From assembly GCF_024124665.1 (NCBI RefSeq), contig NZ_JAMXSB010000017.1:1-64000 (forward strand): DNA of 64,000 nt, in the 5' to 3' direction. Below the pieces are notes generated by a model. That model saw only the letters and a list, made by a program, of their open reading frames with translations. It made no database searches and was not told where the DNA came from. Source of the stretch: Pleionea sp. CnH1-48. GTDB lineage: Bacteria; Pseudomonadota; Gammaproteobacteria; Enterobacterales; Kangiellaceae. The translations under genes were made by a program, and so were the position numbers. Below, piece by piece: positions 43,673-51,881 of this stretch; within the stretch, counting starts at the first letter, position 1, and each line of letters begins with the position of its first letter.

Positions 43673-43890
43673 GATGTAATCCTCGATGTTTGGGTTTTAA
43701 AATCGCCCTCCGTAGCGTTTTTTGATTCCAATCTACGGGGATGCTTGTTGTACCTCGTTGTGTGTTGTTGTCGGGGTACGGGAGTTATTAAACCAAGAGG
43801 AGGGGGCTTAAAGATGGGTAGAAACGGGCAAACCAGCGGGTAAATGTGGCCAAATTCGGGCAGCAGGTCTGATTTGTAGTGTGAGAACAC

Positions 43891-43914
43891 AACTTTTGAC
43901 CGTAATAAGTTACT
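43891..43914 (+). promoter_or_regulatory. T3SS box for GNAT gene
   Basis: On the plus strand: ACAACTT, 12 nt, AGTTACTGA, about 36 nt before the ATG at 43950. Good match outside the main T3SS block. Confidence 0.65.
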
Positions 43915-43949
43915 GATAAAGTATGGAAAGTTAACGTGATGATGAAGTT

Positions 43950-44420
43950 ATGAGAATTACTATTCGCCCCGCAACCAAACAAGATGCTGCTGCTATCGCT
44001 CAGATTATTTATGATTCTTCTGTGCCGATTATTACTGATGAGTTTGATGAAGAAGCGACGGCCATCTTCCTGAGTGCTGCGACTGCCGAGGCGATTAGCT
44101 ATTACATGGATAATGGCACGGAATACCATATTGCCGAGTGCAATGGACGCGCCATAGGCACCGTAGGCATTGATGATAAGGCACATCTATTTCAATTGTT
44201 TGTGTTGCCGGAGTTTCATCGACGGGGTCTTGCCAGCTATTTATGGAATCACGGCAAAGAGCATTATATGGAGCATAAGAGCACCACTTACTTTACGGTA
44301 AATTCATCAAATTTTGCTGTGCGTTTTTATGAGAAGTTAGGCTTTCAGCGTACTGGCCCTATGGAAGAGAAAAAGGGCGTTAAGTTTAATCCGATGCGTT
44401 TGTGCCTCGCCAGTGCCTAA
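43950..44420 (+). CDS. GNAT-family N-acetyltransferase
   Basis: 156 aa, single GNAT domain: MRITIRPATKQDAAAIAQII at the start, the acetyl-CoA motif LFVLPEFHRRGLASYLWNHG (about 90-109) and the C-terminal NSSNFAVRFYEKLGFQRTG. Substrate unknown. The family is common in metabolism and self-protection, but the T3SS box upstream places this copy in the T3SS regulon, raising the possibility that it modifies T3SS components or is itself exported. There is no Ser/Thr-rich leader, so an in-cell role is more likely. Confidence 0.88.
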   Translation: MRITIRPATKQDAAAIAQIIYDSSVPIITDEFDEEATAIFLSAATAEAISYYMDNGTEYHIAECNGRAIGTVGIDDKAHLFQLFVLPEFHRRGLASYLWNHGKEHYMEHKSTTYFTVNSSNFAVRFYEKLGFQRTGPMEEKKGVKFNPMRLCLASA

Positions 44421-44430
44421 ATCATACAAA

Positions 44431-44455
44431 AACGGCACTGAATATCAGTGCCGTT
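44431..44455. terminator. Hairpin between convergent genes
   Basis: AACGGCACTGA, loop ATA, TCAGTGCCGTT, between the ends of the GNAT and GlyGly-CTERM genes; serves as a terminator for both although the T-run is short. Confidence 0.65.
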
Positions 44456-44475
44456 AGATTAGGAGTAACGATTCG

Positions 44476-46575
44476 TTACTTGCTGCGTTTCCTAAGTGTG
44501 GGAAGCAATAACAATCCAAGCCAGGCCAAGCCGACAGGGCCACCGCCGCCGCCACTGTTGCCATTGCCGTTATTATTTCCATTACCGCTTTGATCCGTCA
44601 CAGTGACCGATGCGGTTGCTGTCGCGTTGCCGCCTTTACCATCCGATACTGCTATCTGAAAGGTCAAAATGGTATTGGTGGTAACATCGGGAGCGGTAAA
44701 GCTCATGCGCGCGGTGTTAGCGTTCGACATGGTGACATTGGCTCCGCCTGTCTGTGTCCAGGTATAGGTCAATGTATCATTATCAGGATCGCTACTGCTG
44801 CTGGCATCCAATACAACGTTCGTGCCTTCTGCAATGGTTTGAGAGGCTTGCGATACACGTGCTACTGGCGCACCGTTAGGCGTACCACAGGATTTGGCTT
44901 GAGATACAAAGCTGTATCCTGTTGGGTTGGTGTTATCTTTTAATACGAACAGACCATACTCGATATCACTCACCAAAATATTTCCAGAAGGCAGATAAGG
45001 ATAGGTTCCCCATGCGCCATTGAAGTTCGCTGAGTTTTGAGCTGGGATCATAAAGGTATCGAAATACCCGGTACGCGAAATATTGTTTGGGTTAGATACA
45101 TCGAGAATGGTTAATCCTGAGCGATAGGTCGACATGTAATAATGGTTACCTTTAGTAAAACCATTGTGGTCGATAGAGCGGTCAGGCCCAGTCCAGGTGT
45201 GAGTGAGCGTTGGATTTTGCAGGTTGCGGATATCCAATGTGCGAACTGTGGTGTTTAAACCCAGATTCTGCTCATCCAGCTCGTCTTGAATAAAAATAAA
45301 GTTCTTGTCTGCTGACCACCAGCCAGAGTGAGTGTAGCTAGCGCCGTTATAAGGCGTTTCGCTGATCTTGAAGGGAGCTGCTTTGTTGGTCATATCCCAG
45401 ATATCAACGGTTTTTTCGTTAAAGTCGATGAGCAACTCACAAGGATTATGACCGGCAGCACACTGGCTGGTACGAGCATCATCAATCACTAAGGTGGTTG
45501 CATCATGGACGTATCCGGTTCCCACTGGTGGGGTTGTTACCAGAGCAGGATTGCTTGGATCGGCCATCGAAAATACGCGGTATGCACCGCCGTCTCGATT
45601 TGCTCCCGCGATGTACATGTAAGGCTCCATATTGGGTAGCGCAACACCGGTGGTGTAATCTACGTTAGCCATGTAAACATTATGTGCAGTCGAAAAATCA
45701 GAAATAGTGCGTGTAAGATTGATGGAGTTTGGCAAGTTGCTCAGGTCAATAACCTGTAGCCCCTGACTGGCTTCAGTGGTGACATAAGCCCAGGCTTTGT
45801 GTTGGTTCGTGGTTTCGTCACGACATTGATAAACTTTAACATCGCGCCAGCCAGAAGATTGTCCGCTAATGGTGCCTATTTCTCGTGGTGCAGTTGGATC
45901 GGTTACATCGATAACTGTGGTGCCATTTTGCAAACCCACGATAGCGTATTCACGATTGTCATCCAGATCAACAAAGCCCCAGATATCATTCATGCTAGAA
46001 GGACGGCTGGATAACTCATTCAATGGGAAGTGCGAATGCAGATCAACTTTGTCACAATCGTAGGTGGCAGCTTGACCATTCGTACAGGTTGCTGGACCTT
46101 CGATCTTATTCGTCATTTTTTGATACGTATCGAGCATCTCTCGATCACGTTTGCTGAGTTTGGTCGCCTGGCCTTTTTTATCCTGAACCAGATTAAATCC
46201 GCGCTCGGCAAGTTGAGCACGATATTCTGCTGGAATACCCGTAATGGTGGTTACGTACTTGTTAGTATCTTGTTTGCGATAACCGTCTTTAACGGTATAG
46301 CCACCGTTGACTTGCACCATATCTGAAAGCAGAAAAAATAACTCATCACCTTGTACATGGTAGCTACCTGATGCGACTTTAACAGAGTCACCTTTTCCAG
46401 ACTGGTTAACGGCGTAAGAGATCGTTTTGCAACGAGTGACTGCGGTAGAACATTCGCCTGCATCTTTGCCATCAGGGGCAACAAAACGAACGGGATGTGC
46501 GCCGCTATGAGCCCAGATACTTGAGCTAGAGGTGACGCTGGCAATGGCAAATGGGATAAGATACTTCCACCTCAT
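44476..46575 (-). CDS. Choice-of-anchor B family protein with GlyGly-CTERM
   Basis: 699 aa. Signal peptide (about 1-24), a short N-terminal domain, and LVIVD-type beta-propeller repeats (about 190-540; for example VIDVTDPTAPREIGTISGQS and LTILDVSNPNNISRTGYFD). Then an Ig/PKD-like domain (about 565-655) and a GlyGly-CTERM signal: Gly-rich run, hydrophobic helix LAWLGLLLLPTL, and basic end RKRSK. In Vibrio, Shewanella and relatives such tails are processed by rhombosortase for surface display after type II secretion. Function of the propeller is unknown. Confidence 0.88.
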   Translation of the reverse strand: MRWKYLIPFAIASVTSSSSIWAHSGAHPVRFVAPDGKDAGECSTAVTRCKTISYAVNQSGKGDSVKVASGSYHVQGDELFFLLSDMVQVNGGYTVKDGYRKQDTNKYVTTITGIPAEYRAQLAERGFNLVQDKKGQATKLSKRDREMLDTYQKMTNKIEGPATCTNGQAATYDCDKVDLHSHFPLNELSSRPSSMNDIWGFVDLDDNREYAIVGLQNGTTVIDVTDPTAPREIGTISGQSSGWRDVKVYQCRDETTNQHKAWAYVTTEASQGLQVIDLSNLPNSINLTRTISDFSTAHNVYMANVDYTTGVALPNMEPYMYIAGANRDGGAYRVFSMADPSNPALVTTPPVGTGYVHDATTLVIDDARTSQCAAGHNPCELLIDFNEKTVDIWDMTNKAAPFKISETPYNGASYTHSGWWSADKNFIFIQDELDEQNLGLNTTVRTLDIRNLQNPTLTHTWTGPDRSIDHNGFTKGNHYYMSTYRSGLTILDVSNPNNISRTGYFDTFMIPAQNSANFNGAWGTYPYLPSGNILVSDIEYGLFVLKDNTNPTGYSFVSQAKSCGTPNGAPVARVSQASQTIAEGTNVVLDASSSSDPDNDTLTYTWTQTGGANVTMSNANTARMSFTAPDVTTNTILTFQIAVSDGKGGNATATASVTVTDQSGNGNNNGNGNSGGGGGPVGLAWLGLLLLPTLRKRSK

Positions 46576-46761
46576 GATAGGGTGTCCTCATTATTTTAGG
46601 TAGGTAATGATTACGACATTAGCAATAGACCATAGGGTTCACAATGTATTTATTCACAATAATGATGTTAAAACGTCATCAAAAGTCTTTTTTTGTGTAG
46701 CGTTTTGTAGCATTGTGAATCTTGGCACATTGTGTGAATTCTCTTTTTATAAAAAATAGAA

Positions 46762-46798
46762 CATTAGATAAAAAAATTTATTACTTTTTTATCTAATG
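46762..46798. repeat. 14-bp AT-rich perfect inverted repeat
   Basis: CATTAGATAAAAAA, 9 nt, TTTTTTATCTAATG, between the 3' end of the MarR-GNAT gene and the promoter region of the GlyGly-CTERM gene. Could be a terminator for the former or an operator for the latter. Confidence 0.6.
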
Positions 46799-46862
46799 CA
46801 AAGAAAGAGGACTTGAGCTTTTTTTGTATCGAGATACTTCTTTTTAAGTATTTAATTTTTGT

Positions 46863-47807
46863 TTATTCTTCATATTCCATATACACATCGGCGCGTTCGT
46901 AGTGAGAGCTGTCCGTTTTTGCTTTGTGCTTAAAGCCTAGCGATTCATACAGAGTGATCGCTGGTTTTAACTTTGAGTTGGATTCAAGAAACAGTATTTT
47001 TCCATCGGTACTTTTATAATAATCAATTGCGTATTCAGCTAAGCGGCGACCTATCTTTAAACCTTGATACTTTTCGGTCACGGACATTTTGCTTAACTCA
47101 AAGCGACCGCCTTCCAGCTGCATGAGTGCTGCGGTTCCTACGACTTCATCATTGTATTTGGCTAAAAATATCTGTCCGCCTTGGGTTAAAATATTTTCTT
47201 CTGGATTGGATAATACTTCGTTATCAATGGCTTCAACATAGAAGTACTTTTCTAACCACTCCACATTAAGACGTTTAAAGTCGTCACGATATTGAGGTTC
47301 AAATGGAATGATCTCTACTGCGGAGTGTCGTTGCTGTTGTTTATTCATAATACGCGCTGCCAAAGAACAGTTTTTTTGCTCGGCTTCTATTAATAGTAAA
47401 GACTCAAGAAAATCATCGGTTGTTACTGTTAACATCTCTTCTACGCTGGCTTCAATATCTTCCCAAATAGAGCTGGTTTGCTTAATAAAGCCGTGGCCAG
47501 ATGGTGTTAAGCTCAATAAACGACGACGCTCATCTGCTGGGTCGGTTTTACTTTCTACATAGCCTGCTTTAAGTAGTTTGTTACTCATCTGACTGACAGA
47601 TGAGTGAGCCTGTTCTAACCACTCCGCCAATTGAGTAATCCCGGCATCACCGTTTTCATTGAGCAGCAGTAAGATCGCAACACATCGTGATGACAGAGTA
47701 ATGCCCTGAGACTGATACACCTGGTCGACATCATCGAACATCTGATCGCTGATTTTCTTTAGACGGGAGCCTAATGTGAGGGCACCAAAATCTTTTAAAT
47801 GTTTCAT
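46863..47807 (-). CDS. MarR-GNAT fusion regulator
   Basis: 314 aa. The N-terminal MarR winged-helix domain (about 1-150: GITQLAEWLEQAHSSVSQMS as recognition region, ADERRRLLSLTPSGHGFIKQ as wing) is fused to a GNAT acetyltransferase (about 165-314: ISLAKYNDEVVGTAAL-like strand, LSKMSVTEKYQGLKIGRRL, ITLYESLGFKH). Such fusions occur widely and probably couple acetyl-CoA or substrate sensing to transcription. A 33-bp palindrome 17 bp upstream of the start is the likely autoregulatory operator. Confidence 0.88.
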   Translation of the reverse strand: MKHLKDFGALTLGSRLKKISDQMFDDVDQVYQSQGITLSSRCVAILLLLNENGDAGITQLAEWLEQAHSSVSQMSNKLLKAGYVESKTDPADERRRLLSLTPSGHGFIKQTSSIWEDIEASVEEMLTVTTDDFLESLLLIEAEQKNCSLAARIMNKQQQRHSAVEIIPFEPQYRDDFKRLNVEWLEKYFYVEAIDNEVLSNPEENILTQGGQIFLAKYNDEVVGTAALMQLEGGRFELSKMSVTEKYQGLKIGRRLAEYAIDYYKSTDGKILFLESNSKLKPAITLYESLGFKHKAKTDSSHYERADVYMEYEE

Positions 47808-47823
47808 AGCTTTCTGTAAATAT

Positions 47824-47856
47824 GTCGGAACTTACGTAAATTATGTAGGTTCCGAC
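47824..47856. promoter_or_regulatory. Palindromic operator upstream of marR-GNAT
   Basis: GTCGGAAC at one end and GTTCCGAC at the other, with inner TTACGTAA/TTATGTAG near-symmetry. Size and AT-centred dyad fit a MarR dimer site. Confidence 0.7.
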
Positions 47857-47950
47857 GTATTTATCAAGTAGAAATTACTAAATTTGCCGATGTTGAAATA
47901 TAAAAAGGAAGATGATATTAAGAAAAAATCCTTATTTATTAAATGGTTAC

Positions 47951-48013
47951 TGGGCCAGATGTTGCTCAAAATTATTGGTTCAATCAGATGATCTTCAGGC
48001 AACATCTGGCCCA
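47951..48013. repeat. 15-bp perfect inverted repeat, 33-nt spacer
   Basis: TGGGCCAGATGTTGC at 47951-47965 and GCAACATCTGGCCCA at 47999-48013. Intergenic (47808-48215 holds no gene). Could be a large hairpin or a miniature inverted-repeat element. Confidence 0.7.
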
Positions 48014-48164
48014 ATTCCGTTTGCCTTTGTCCTCCTTAGGCTGTGCTTTCCCTTTGGCATTGCGTTCCCGAATAAGACAGCAGGCTGGTAGATCCTAAGA
48101 AGTAGATTTGACACTTTGAGGGGATATTTTTGAATGATTTATGAACGAACTAGTATCTAAAACG

Positions 48165-48195
48165 AAAAAAGGGCGATGAGTGTTCGCCCTTTTTT
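48165..48195 (-). terminator. Intrinsic terminator after btuB
   Basis: GGGCGA, loop CACTCA on the minus strand, TCGCCC with A6 and T6 flanks; 20 nt past the btuB stop. Confidence 0.85.
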
Positions 48196-48215
48196 CTGCT
48201 TGGTGCCTAAGTATT

Positions 48216-50063
48216 TTAGAAGTTAGCGTAGCTAAACGTAATAAAGCTTTGGCGACCGGGCGCGTTGTATCCAACCACATTGACTGGCGCTTCATCAGTT
48301 GCATCGCTAATTTTAACGCTGATGGTTAGTTCGTCAGTGACCGAAATATTCGCGGCTAAGTTAATCTGTGAGTAGCTGTCTAAGCTGACACGAGTTGCCG
48401 GAAACGTCGAGAAGTCGTTATCAGGTCTTTCTCCAGTGTAGATACCTTGAGCCATTAGACTGACATCGCCAAAGTCATAACTGACGGTGTAAGCAAAGTG
48501 CTTTCTTGCGCGACGGATCAGCTGAGTGTTGGCTGGTTCGTTAGTGACAGAATCCAAACTTTTATCTGTTGCACGAGTAAGATCGTAGCTGACTTTATGA
48601 TGCCATTCGTCACCGCGGTACTGATACACCACTTCCTGACCTGCTAGCTCTGCGCTGGCAATGTTGATTGGACGAGTAACAAAGTTTGCATCGCTACGGA
48701 AGGCTATCAGATTATCAAAGGTGTTTTCGTAAACCGAAATTAACCAGCTGTGATTGCCTGCGTTATGCTTCAGCAAGATTTCGTTGTTATAGGATTTTTC
48801 TGATACCAGGTTAGGGTTTCCACCAAAGAAAGCTGAATCAGGGTAGAACAAATCATTAAAGGTTGGAACTCGGAAGCCTTTTGCTCGTGAGAAAGCAATC
48901 ATGGTCTCAGGTGTAAAACGATAGCCTACGCTTGCACCAAAAGAGCTTTCACTGTCGATGGTTTCAACATCATCATAGCGGAGAGAAATGTCTGCCAAAA
49001 TGTTATTGGCGCTGTAGGAAGCCGCAACAAAAGTGGCAGAGACATTGCGTTCAGTTTCTGTGAAGATTGTCGCCGCTTCTACTTCATCATTGTAATAGTC
49101 AAAGCCAGCCGACAAGCTGAACTCAGGATTAAATTCATAACGACTGAAAGCGTTTAATTGTTGACGTCGTGTTTCGATCATAGGCGCACCATTACGCGAA
49201 ATCTGGTTGCCATAGCTCGTTAAGTAATCGCGGCTATTTTTTACATTGATTTGCGTTGATAGAGCATCCTGGTTGTAGTTATAGCCAAGATTCCAGAAGT
49301 AATTGCGGTAATCACTTTCGTTACCACCATAAATGGAATCGTACTCTGAGTTACCTCGATCACCTTGTGCTACCCAGTTAAGCTGAGATGCTTGAGAAAG
49401 CTTATAGTTACCACGAAGTGATGTTGATATACGGCGGTATCCATCCAGATCGCCATCATTCAACACATCGATACCTTCGCTTTCTACACTGCTAACAGTA
49501 AGAGTATTATGCAAGTCTTTGCTACCAAGACCCATGATAAATTTGCCGCCAGTGAATTCTTCTGAGCCTGCCTTAACGCCAACACCAAATTCACCGTTCT
49601 CTAACTTACGGGTGAAAATCTGGATCACTGCTCCGATGGCGTCAGAACCCCATTGCGCAGCGCGTGGACCGCGAACGACCTCAATACGCTCTATAAGCGC
49701 TGGCGATACACTGGAGAGATCTTTATTACCCAGAGTAGCAGAACCAACACGCACGCCGTCAATTAAAACTAAGGTGTGGTTCGAGTTGCCACCACGAGAA
49801 AAAATAGAAGTGTTTTGTCCTGCACCGCCCTGACGGACAACATCCAGTCCGGCAATGCCAGTTAACAGATCTGCGAGGGATTCAGGTTGTAGACGATTGA
49901 TGTCGTCACGGGTGATGACTTCAATGGGTGCTAATACATCATTGATGTCTTGGGGAGTACGATTCGCTGTTACGACAAGGTTGCCTTCGTTATCTGCGAA
50001 TGCAGATATAGCAGAAGAGGCCAGAACCATCGCAATGGTTTGGCTTAAAATTGTTTTATTCAC
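48216..50063 (-). CDS. btuB: Vitamin B12 TonB-dependent receptor BtuB
   Basis: 615 aa, BtuB size. Signal peptide (1-23), TonB-box region LVVTANRTPQDIND, plug domain (about 35-150, LVLIDGVRVGSATLGNKDLS and IERIEVVRGPRAAQWGSDAI) and a 22-strand barrel ending in Phe (ITFSYANF). Transports corrinoids across the outer membrane. Identity is secured by the cobalamin riboswitch in its leader and the btuFCD/cob operon next door. Confidence 0.95.
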   Translation of the reverse strand: MNKTILSQTIAMVLASSAISAFADNEGNLVVTANRTPQDINDVLAPIEVITRDDINRLQPESLADLLTGIAGLDVVRQGGAGQNTSIFSRGGNSNHTLVLIDGVRVGSATLGNKDLSSVSPALIERIEVVRGPRAAQWGSDAIGAVIQIFTRKLENGEFGVGVKAGSEEFTGGKFIMGLGSKDLHNTLTVSSVESEGIDVLNDGDLDGYRRISTSLRGNYKLSQASQLNWVAQGDRGNSEYDSIYGGNESDYRNYFWNLGYNYNQDALSTQINVKNSRDYLTSYGNQISRNGAPMIETRRQQLNAFSRYEFNPEFSLSAGFDYYNDEVEAATIFTETERNVSATFVAASYSANNILADISLRYDDVETIDSESSFGASVGYRFTPETMIAFSRAKGFRVPTFNDLFYPDSAFFGGNPNLVSEKSYNNEILLKHNAGNHSWLISVYENTFDNLIAFRSDANFVTRPINIASAELAGQEVVYQYRGDEWHHKVSYDLTRATDKSLDSVTNEPANTQLIRRARKHFAYTVSYDFGDVSLMAQGIYTGERPDNDFSTFPATRVSLDSYSQINLAANISVTDELTISVKISDATDEAPVNVVGYNAPGRQSFITFSYANF

Positions 50064-50109
50064 TTTGTTACTTCCTCAAATGTGACGCCCGCCGCGTCGA
50101 TAAAAATAC

Positions 50110-50250
50110 AACAGAGCTAAACAACAGCCTGCTTTTAATCATCACTGAGTCGGTCTCCGGACTTAGTATTTGTTACCAAATACATTACCGTTGCGGGGGC
50201 AGTGTCAGATTTTCACTGACTTCCCGTGATGTTTCGATTCGAGTCAAAAC
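50110..50250 (-). promoter_or_regulatory. Cobalamin riboswitch (btuB leader)
   Basis: On the minus strand the conserved core reads GTGAAAATCTGACACTGC, then CCCCGCAACGGTAATG, and the B12 box AGTCCGGAGACCGACTC follows at about 50147-50165. These are the hallmark segments of adenosylcobalamin-binding leaders, which repress btuB when cobalamin is plentiful. Confidence 0.92.
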
Positions 50251-50257
50251 ACTCAGC

Positions 50258-50384
50258 GTTATACCCAAAGTATTTCAAGATGAAGGTAGGCGGCCAGCAA
50301 GCGAGCCCCCTGAGCTTAGATAGACTAAGTGATTGGGGTGAGCGCGCAGCCAACACCGCTGCATCTTGAAAGTCGACGGGTATA
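50258..50384. repeat. ERIC-like repeat (about 127 bp)
   Basis: Imperfect palindrome with ends GTTATACCCA and CGACGGGTATA and the central core CCCCTGAGCTTAG and GTGATTGGGGTGAGCG, matching the enterobacterial repetitive intergenic consensus in length, ends and core. It lies between the btuB leader and the end of btuF. Such elements are non-autonomous and transcribed intergenically, where they can affect mRNA stability. Confidence 0.88.
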
Positions 50385-50460
50385 TATCAATCATTCATCT
50401 TATGAAGAATGGCTGACTCTTCTTGCTTGATAACGAATAAGATCGAAGTCAATTCGATGC

Positions 50461-51291
50461 TTACCGTGCGCTATCAATGGACTGGCAAAGCAAAGTTAAT
50501 CCCTCGATTGCACGGGGAGTGAATCGATGTAACAAATCGCCATTAAGGGTAAACAAATGATTGTTCTTGACGGCGGGGATTTCTTGCCAGTTTTTCCAAA
50601 TTGCTTTTTTGGCCCCGATATTTCCACTGTGATGAGGGACAACAATCACCTCTGGGTTTTTAACAATGACTGACTCAATCGACACGATTGGGTAGTCGCT
50701 TGTGGCATCATTAAAAATATTTTTGCCGTTACAGCTGCGGATCAGATTTTCAATCCAGCTGGCAGGGCCCACAGTGCGGAGCGGATCATGCCACATTTGG
50801 TAGAATACCTTAACTGCTTTTTTAGATTTATATTGATTCTTTATAGCTAAATAGTCTTTTTGCAGTTGTTTGGTTACTGCAATCGCCTGTTTTTCGTGTC
50901 CAATGTGCTTGCCGAACGCTAATATTTCTTTGCTGATATCTTCAAAACGTCGAGGTTTGGAGGTGAGGGTTTTGATACCTAGCTGCTGCAATTTGCGAAT
51001 ATCTTCTTGCTTGTTGCCACTTTCCCACACAATGACCAAATCCGGTTTTAGCTCCAGGACGCGTTCTATCTGAATGCCATGATAGTTACCCACACGTTCT
51101 ATTTTTTTTGCGGCTTCGGGATAATCTGAGTACTCAATGGCTCCTATTATTTTGTCTCCTGCTCCGATGGCATAAAGCATTTCGACAATGTGCGGCGCCA
51201 GCGCGATAATGCGTTGAGGCTTCTGGGCTTGTGATGTGCTTATAAAAGTCAGTAAGGTTATTAATACCGACAGTTTGGTTAAGAGCTTCAC
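50461..51291 (-). CDS. btuF: Periplasmic cobalamin-binding protein BtuF
   Basis: 276 aa. Signal peptide (about 1-22), then a class III binding-protein fold: RIIALAPHIVEMLYAIGAGD, ERVLELKPDLVIVWESGN and RTVGPASWIENLIRSCNGKN. Delivers corrinoids from BtuB to BtuCD. Last gene of the salvage operon; overlaps the cobO stop (ATGA). Confidence 0.93.
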   Translation of the reverse strand: MKLLTKLSVLITLLTFISTSQAQKPQRIIALAPHIVEMLYAIGAGDKIIGAIEYSDYPEAAKKIERVGNYHGIQIERVLELKPDLVIVWESGNKQEDIRKLQQLGIKTLTSKPRRFEDISKEILAFGKHIGHEKQAIAVTKQLQKDYLAIKNQYKSKKAVKVFYQMWHDPLRTVGPASWIENLIRSCNGKNIFNDATSDYPIVSIESVIVKNPEVIVVPHHSGNIGAKKAIWKNWQEIPAVKNNHLFTLNGDLLHRFTPRAIEGLTLLCQSIDSAR

Positions 51292-51881
51292 CAGTCGACT
51301 CCTTTTCTTGCCTTTACGCCTTGAGTAAAAGCGTGTTTTACATTTTTGATATCGCTCACAGTATCTGCGATGTCTCTTAACTCCGTTGGTGCACCACGAC
51401 CAGTGATGACAACGGATTGATTTTCTGGACGTTGTTGAATGGCAGTGAGCACTTCGTCTTTGGGTAGGTAATCGTATCCCAGCATGTAAGTGAGCTCATC
51501 TAATAGCACCAGGTGGTATTCGGGATCTTTTAAAAACTCAATGGCTTTTTTCCACACACGGGTGGCGGCAGCTATATCGGCTTCTCTGTTTTGTGTTTCC
51601 CAGGTAAAACCGGTTCCCATAACTTCAAAAGGAACGCCCGATTTTTCTAACAGTACTCGTTCGCCACATTCCCAGGTCCCTTTTATAAACTGTACAACAG
51701 CGGCTTTGTATCCATGTCCCACGCAGCGAGCAACGGTACCAAACCCTGCTGTGGTTTTTCCTTTACCGTTACCTGTAATCACAATGACGATGCCTCGTTC
51801 TTCTTGAGCTATCGCAACATTGTTATCGACTTTCTCTTTTATTTTTTTTTGCTTTTTTACATGTTTATCATTGTCAGTCAT
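51288..51881 (-). CDS. cobO: Corrinoid adenosyltransferase CobO/BtuR
   Basis: 197 aa. P-loop [12 protein letters not shown] (about 37-48), then [18 protein letters not shown] and [14 protein letters not shown], the CobA/CobO/BtuR signature segments. Transfers 5'-deoxyadenosyl from ATP to Co(I) corrinoids, the first intracellular step of salvage. Ends [10 protein letters not shown], the typical C-terminus. Start and stop overlap its neighbours. Confidence 0.96.
   Translation of the reverse strand: MTDNDKHVKKQKKIKEKVDNNVAIAQEERGIVIVITGNGKGKTTAGFGTVARCVGHGYKAAVVQFIKGTWECGERVLLEKSGVPFEVMGTGFTWETQNREADIAAATRVWKKAIEFLKDPEYHLVLLDELTYMLGYDYLPKDEVLTAIQQRPENQSVVITGRGAPTELRDIADTVSDIKNVKHAFTQGVKARKGVDW

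Noticed and set aside
44461-44490. Box-like GTTACT palindrome near the end of the GlyGly-CTERM gene
   Set aside because: It contains GAGTAACGATTCGTTACT but no AACTT at the required 12-nt spacing, and lies at a gene's 3' end.
46762-46798. Possible CRISPR-like or transposon end
   Set aside because: A single AT-rich inverted repeat without spacers, direct repeats or a transposase; more likely a terminator or operator.
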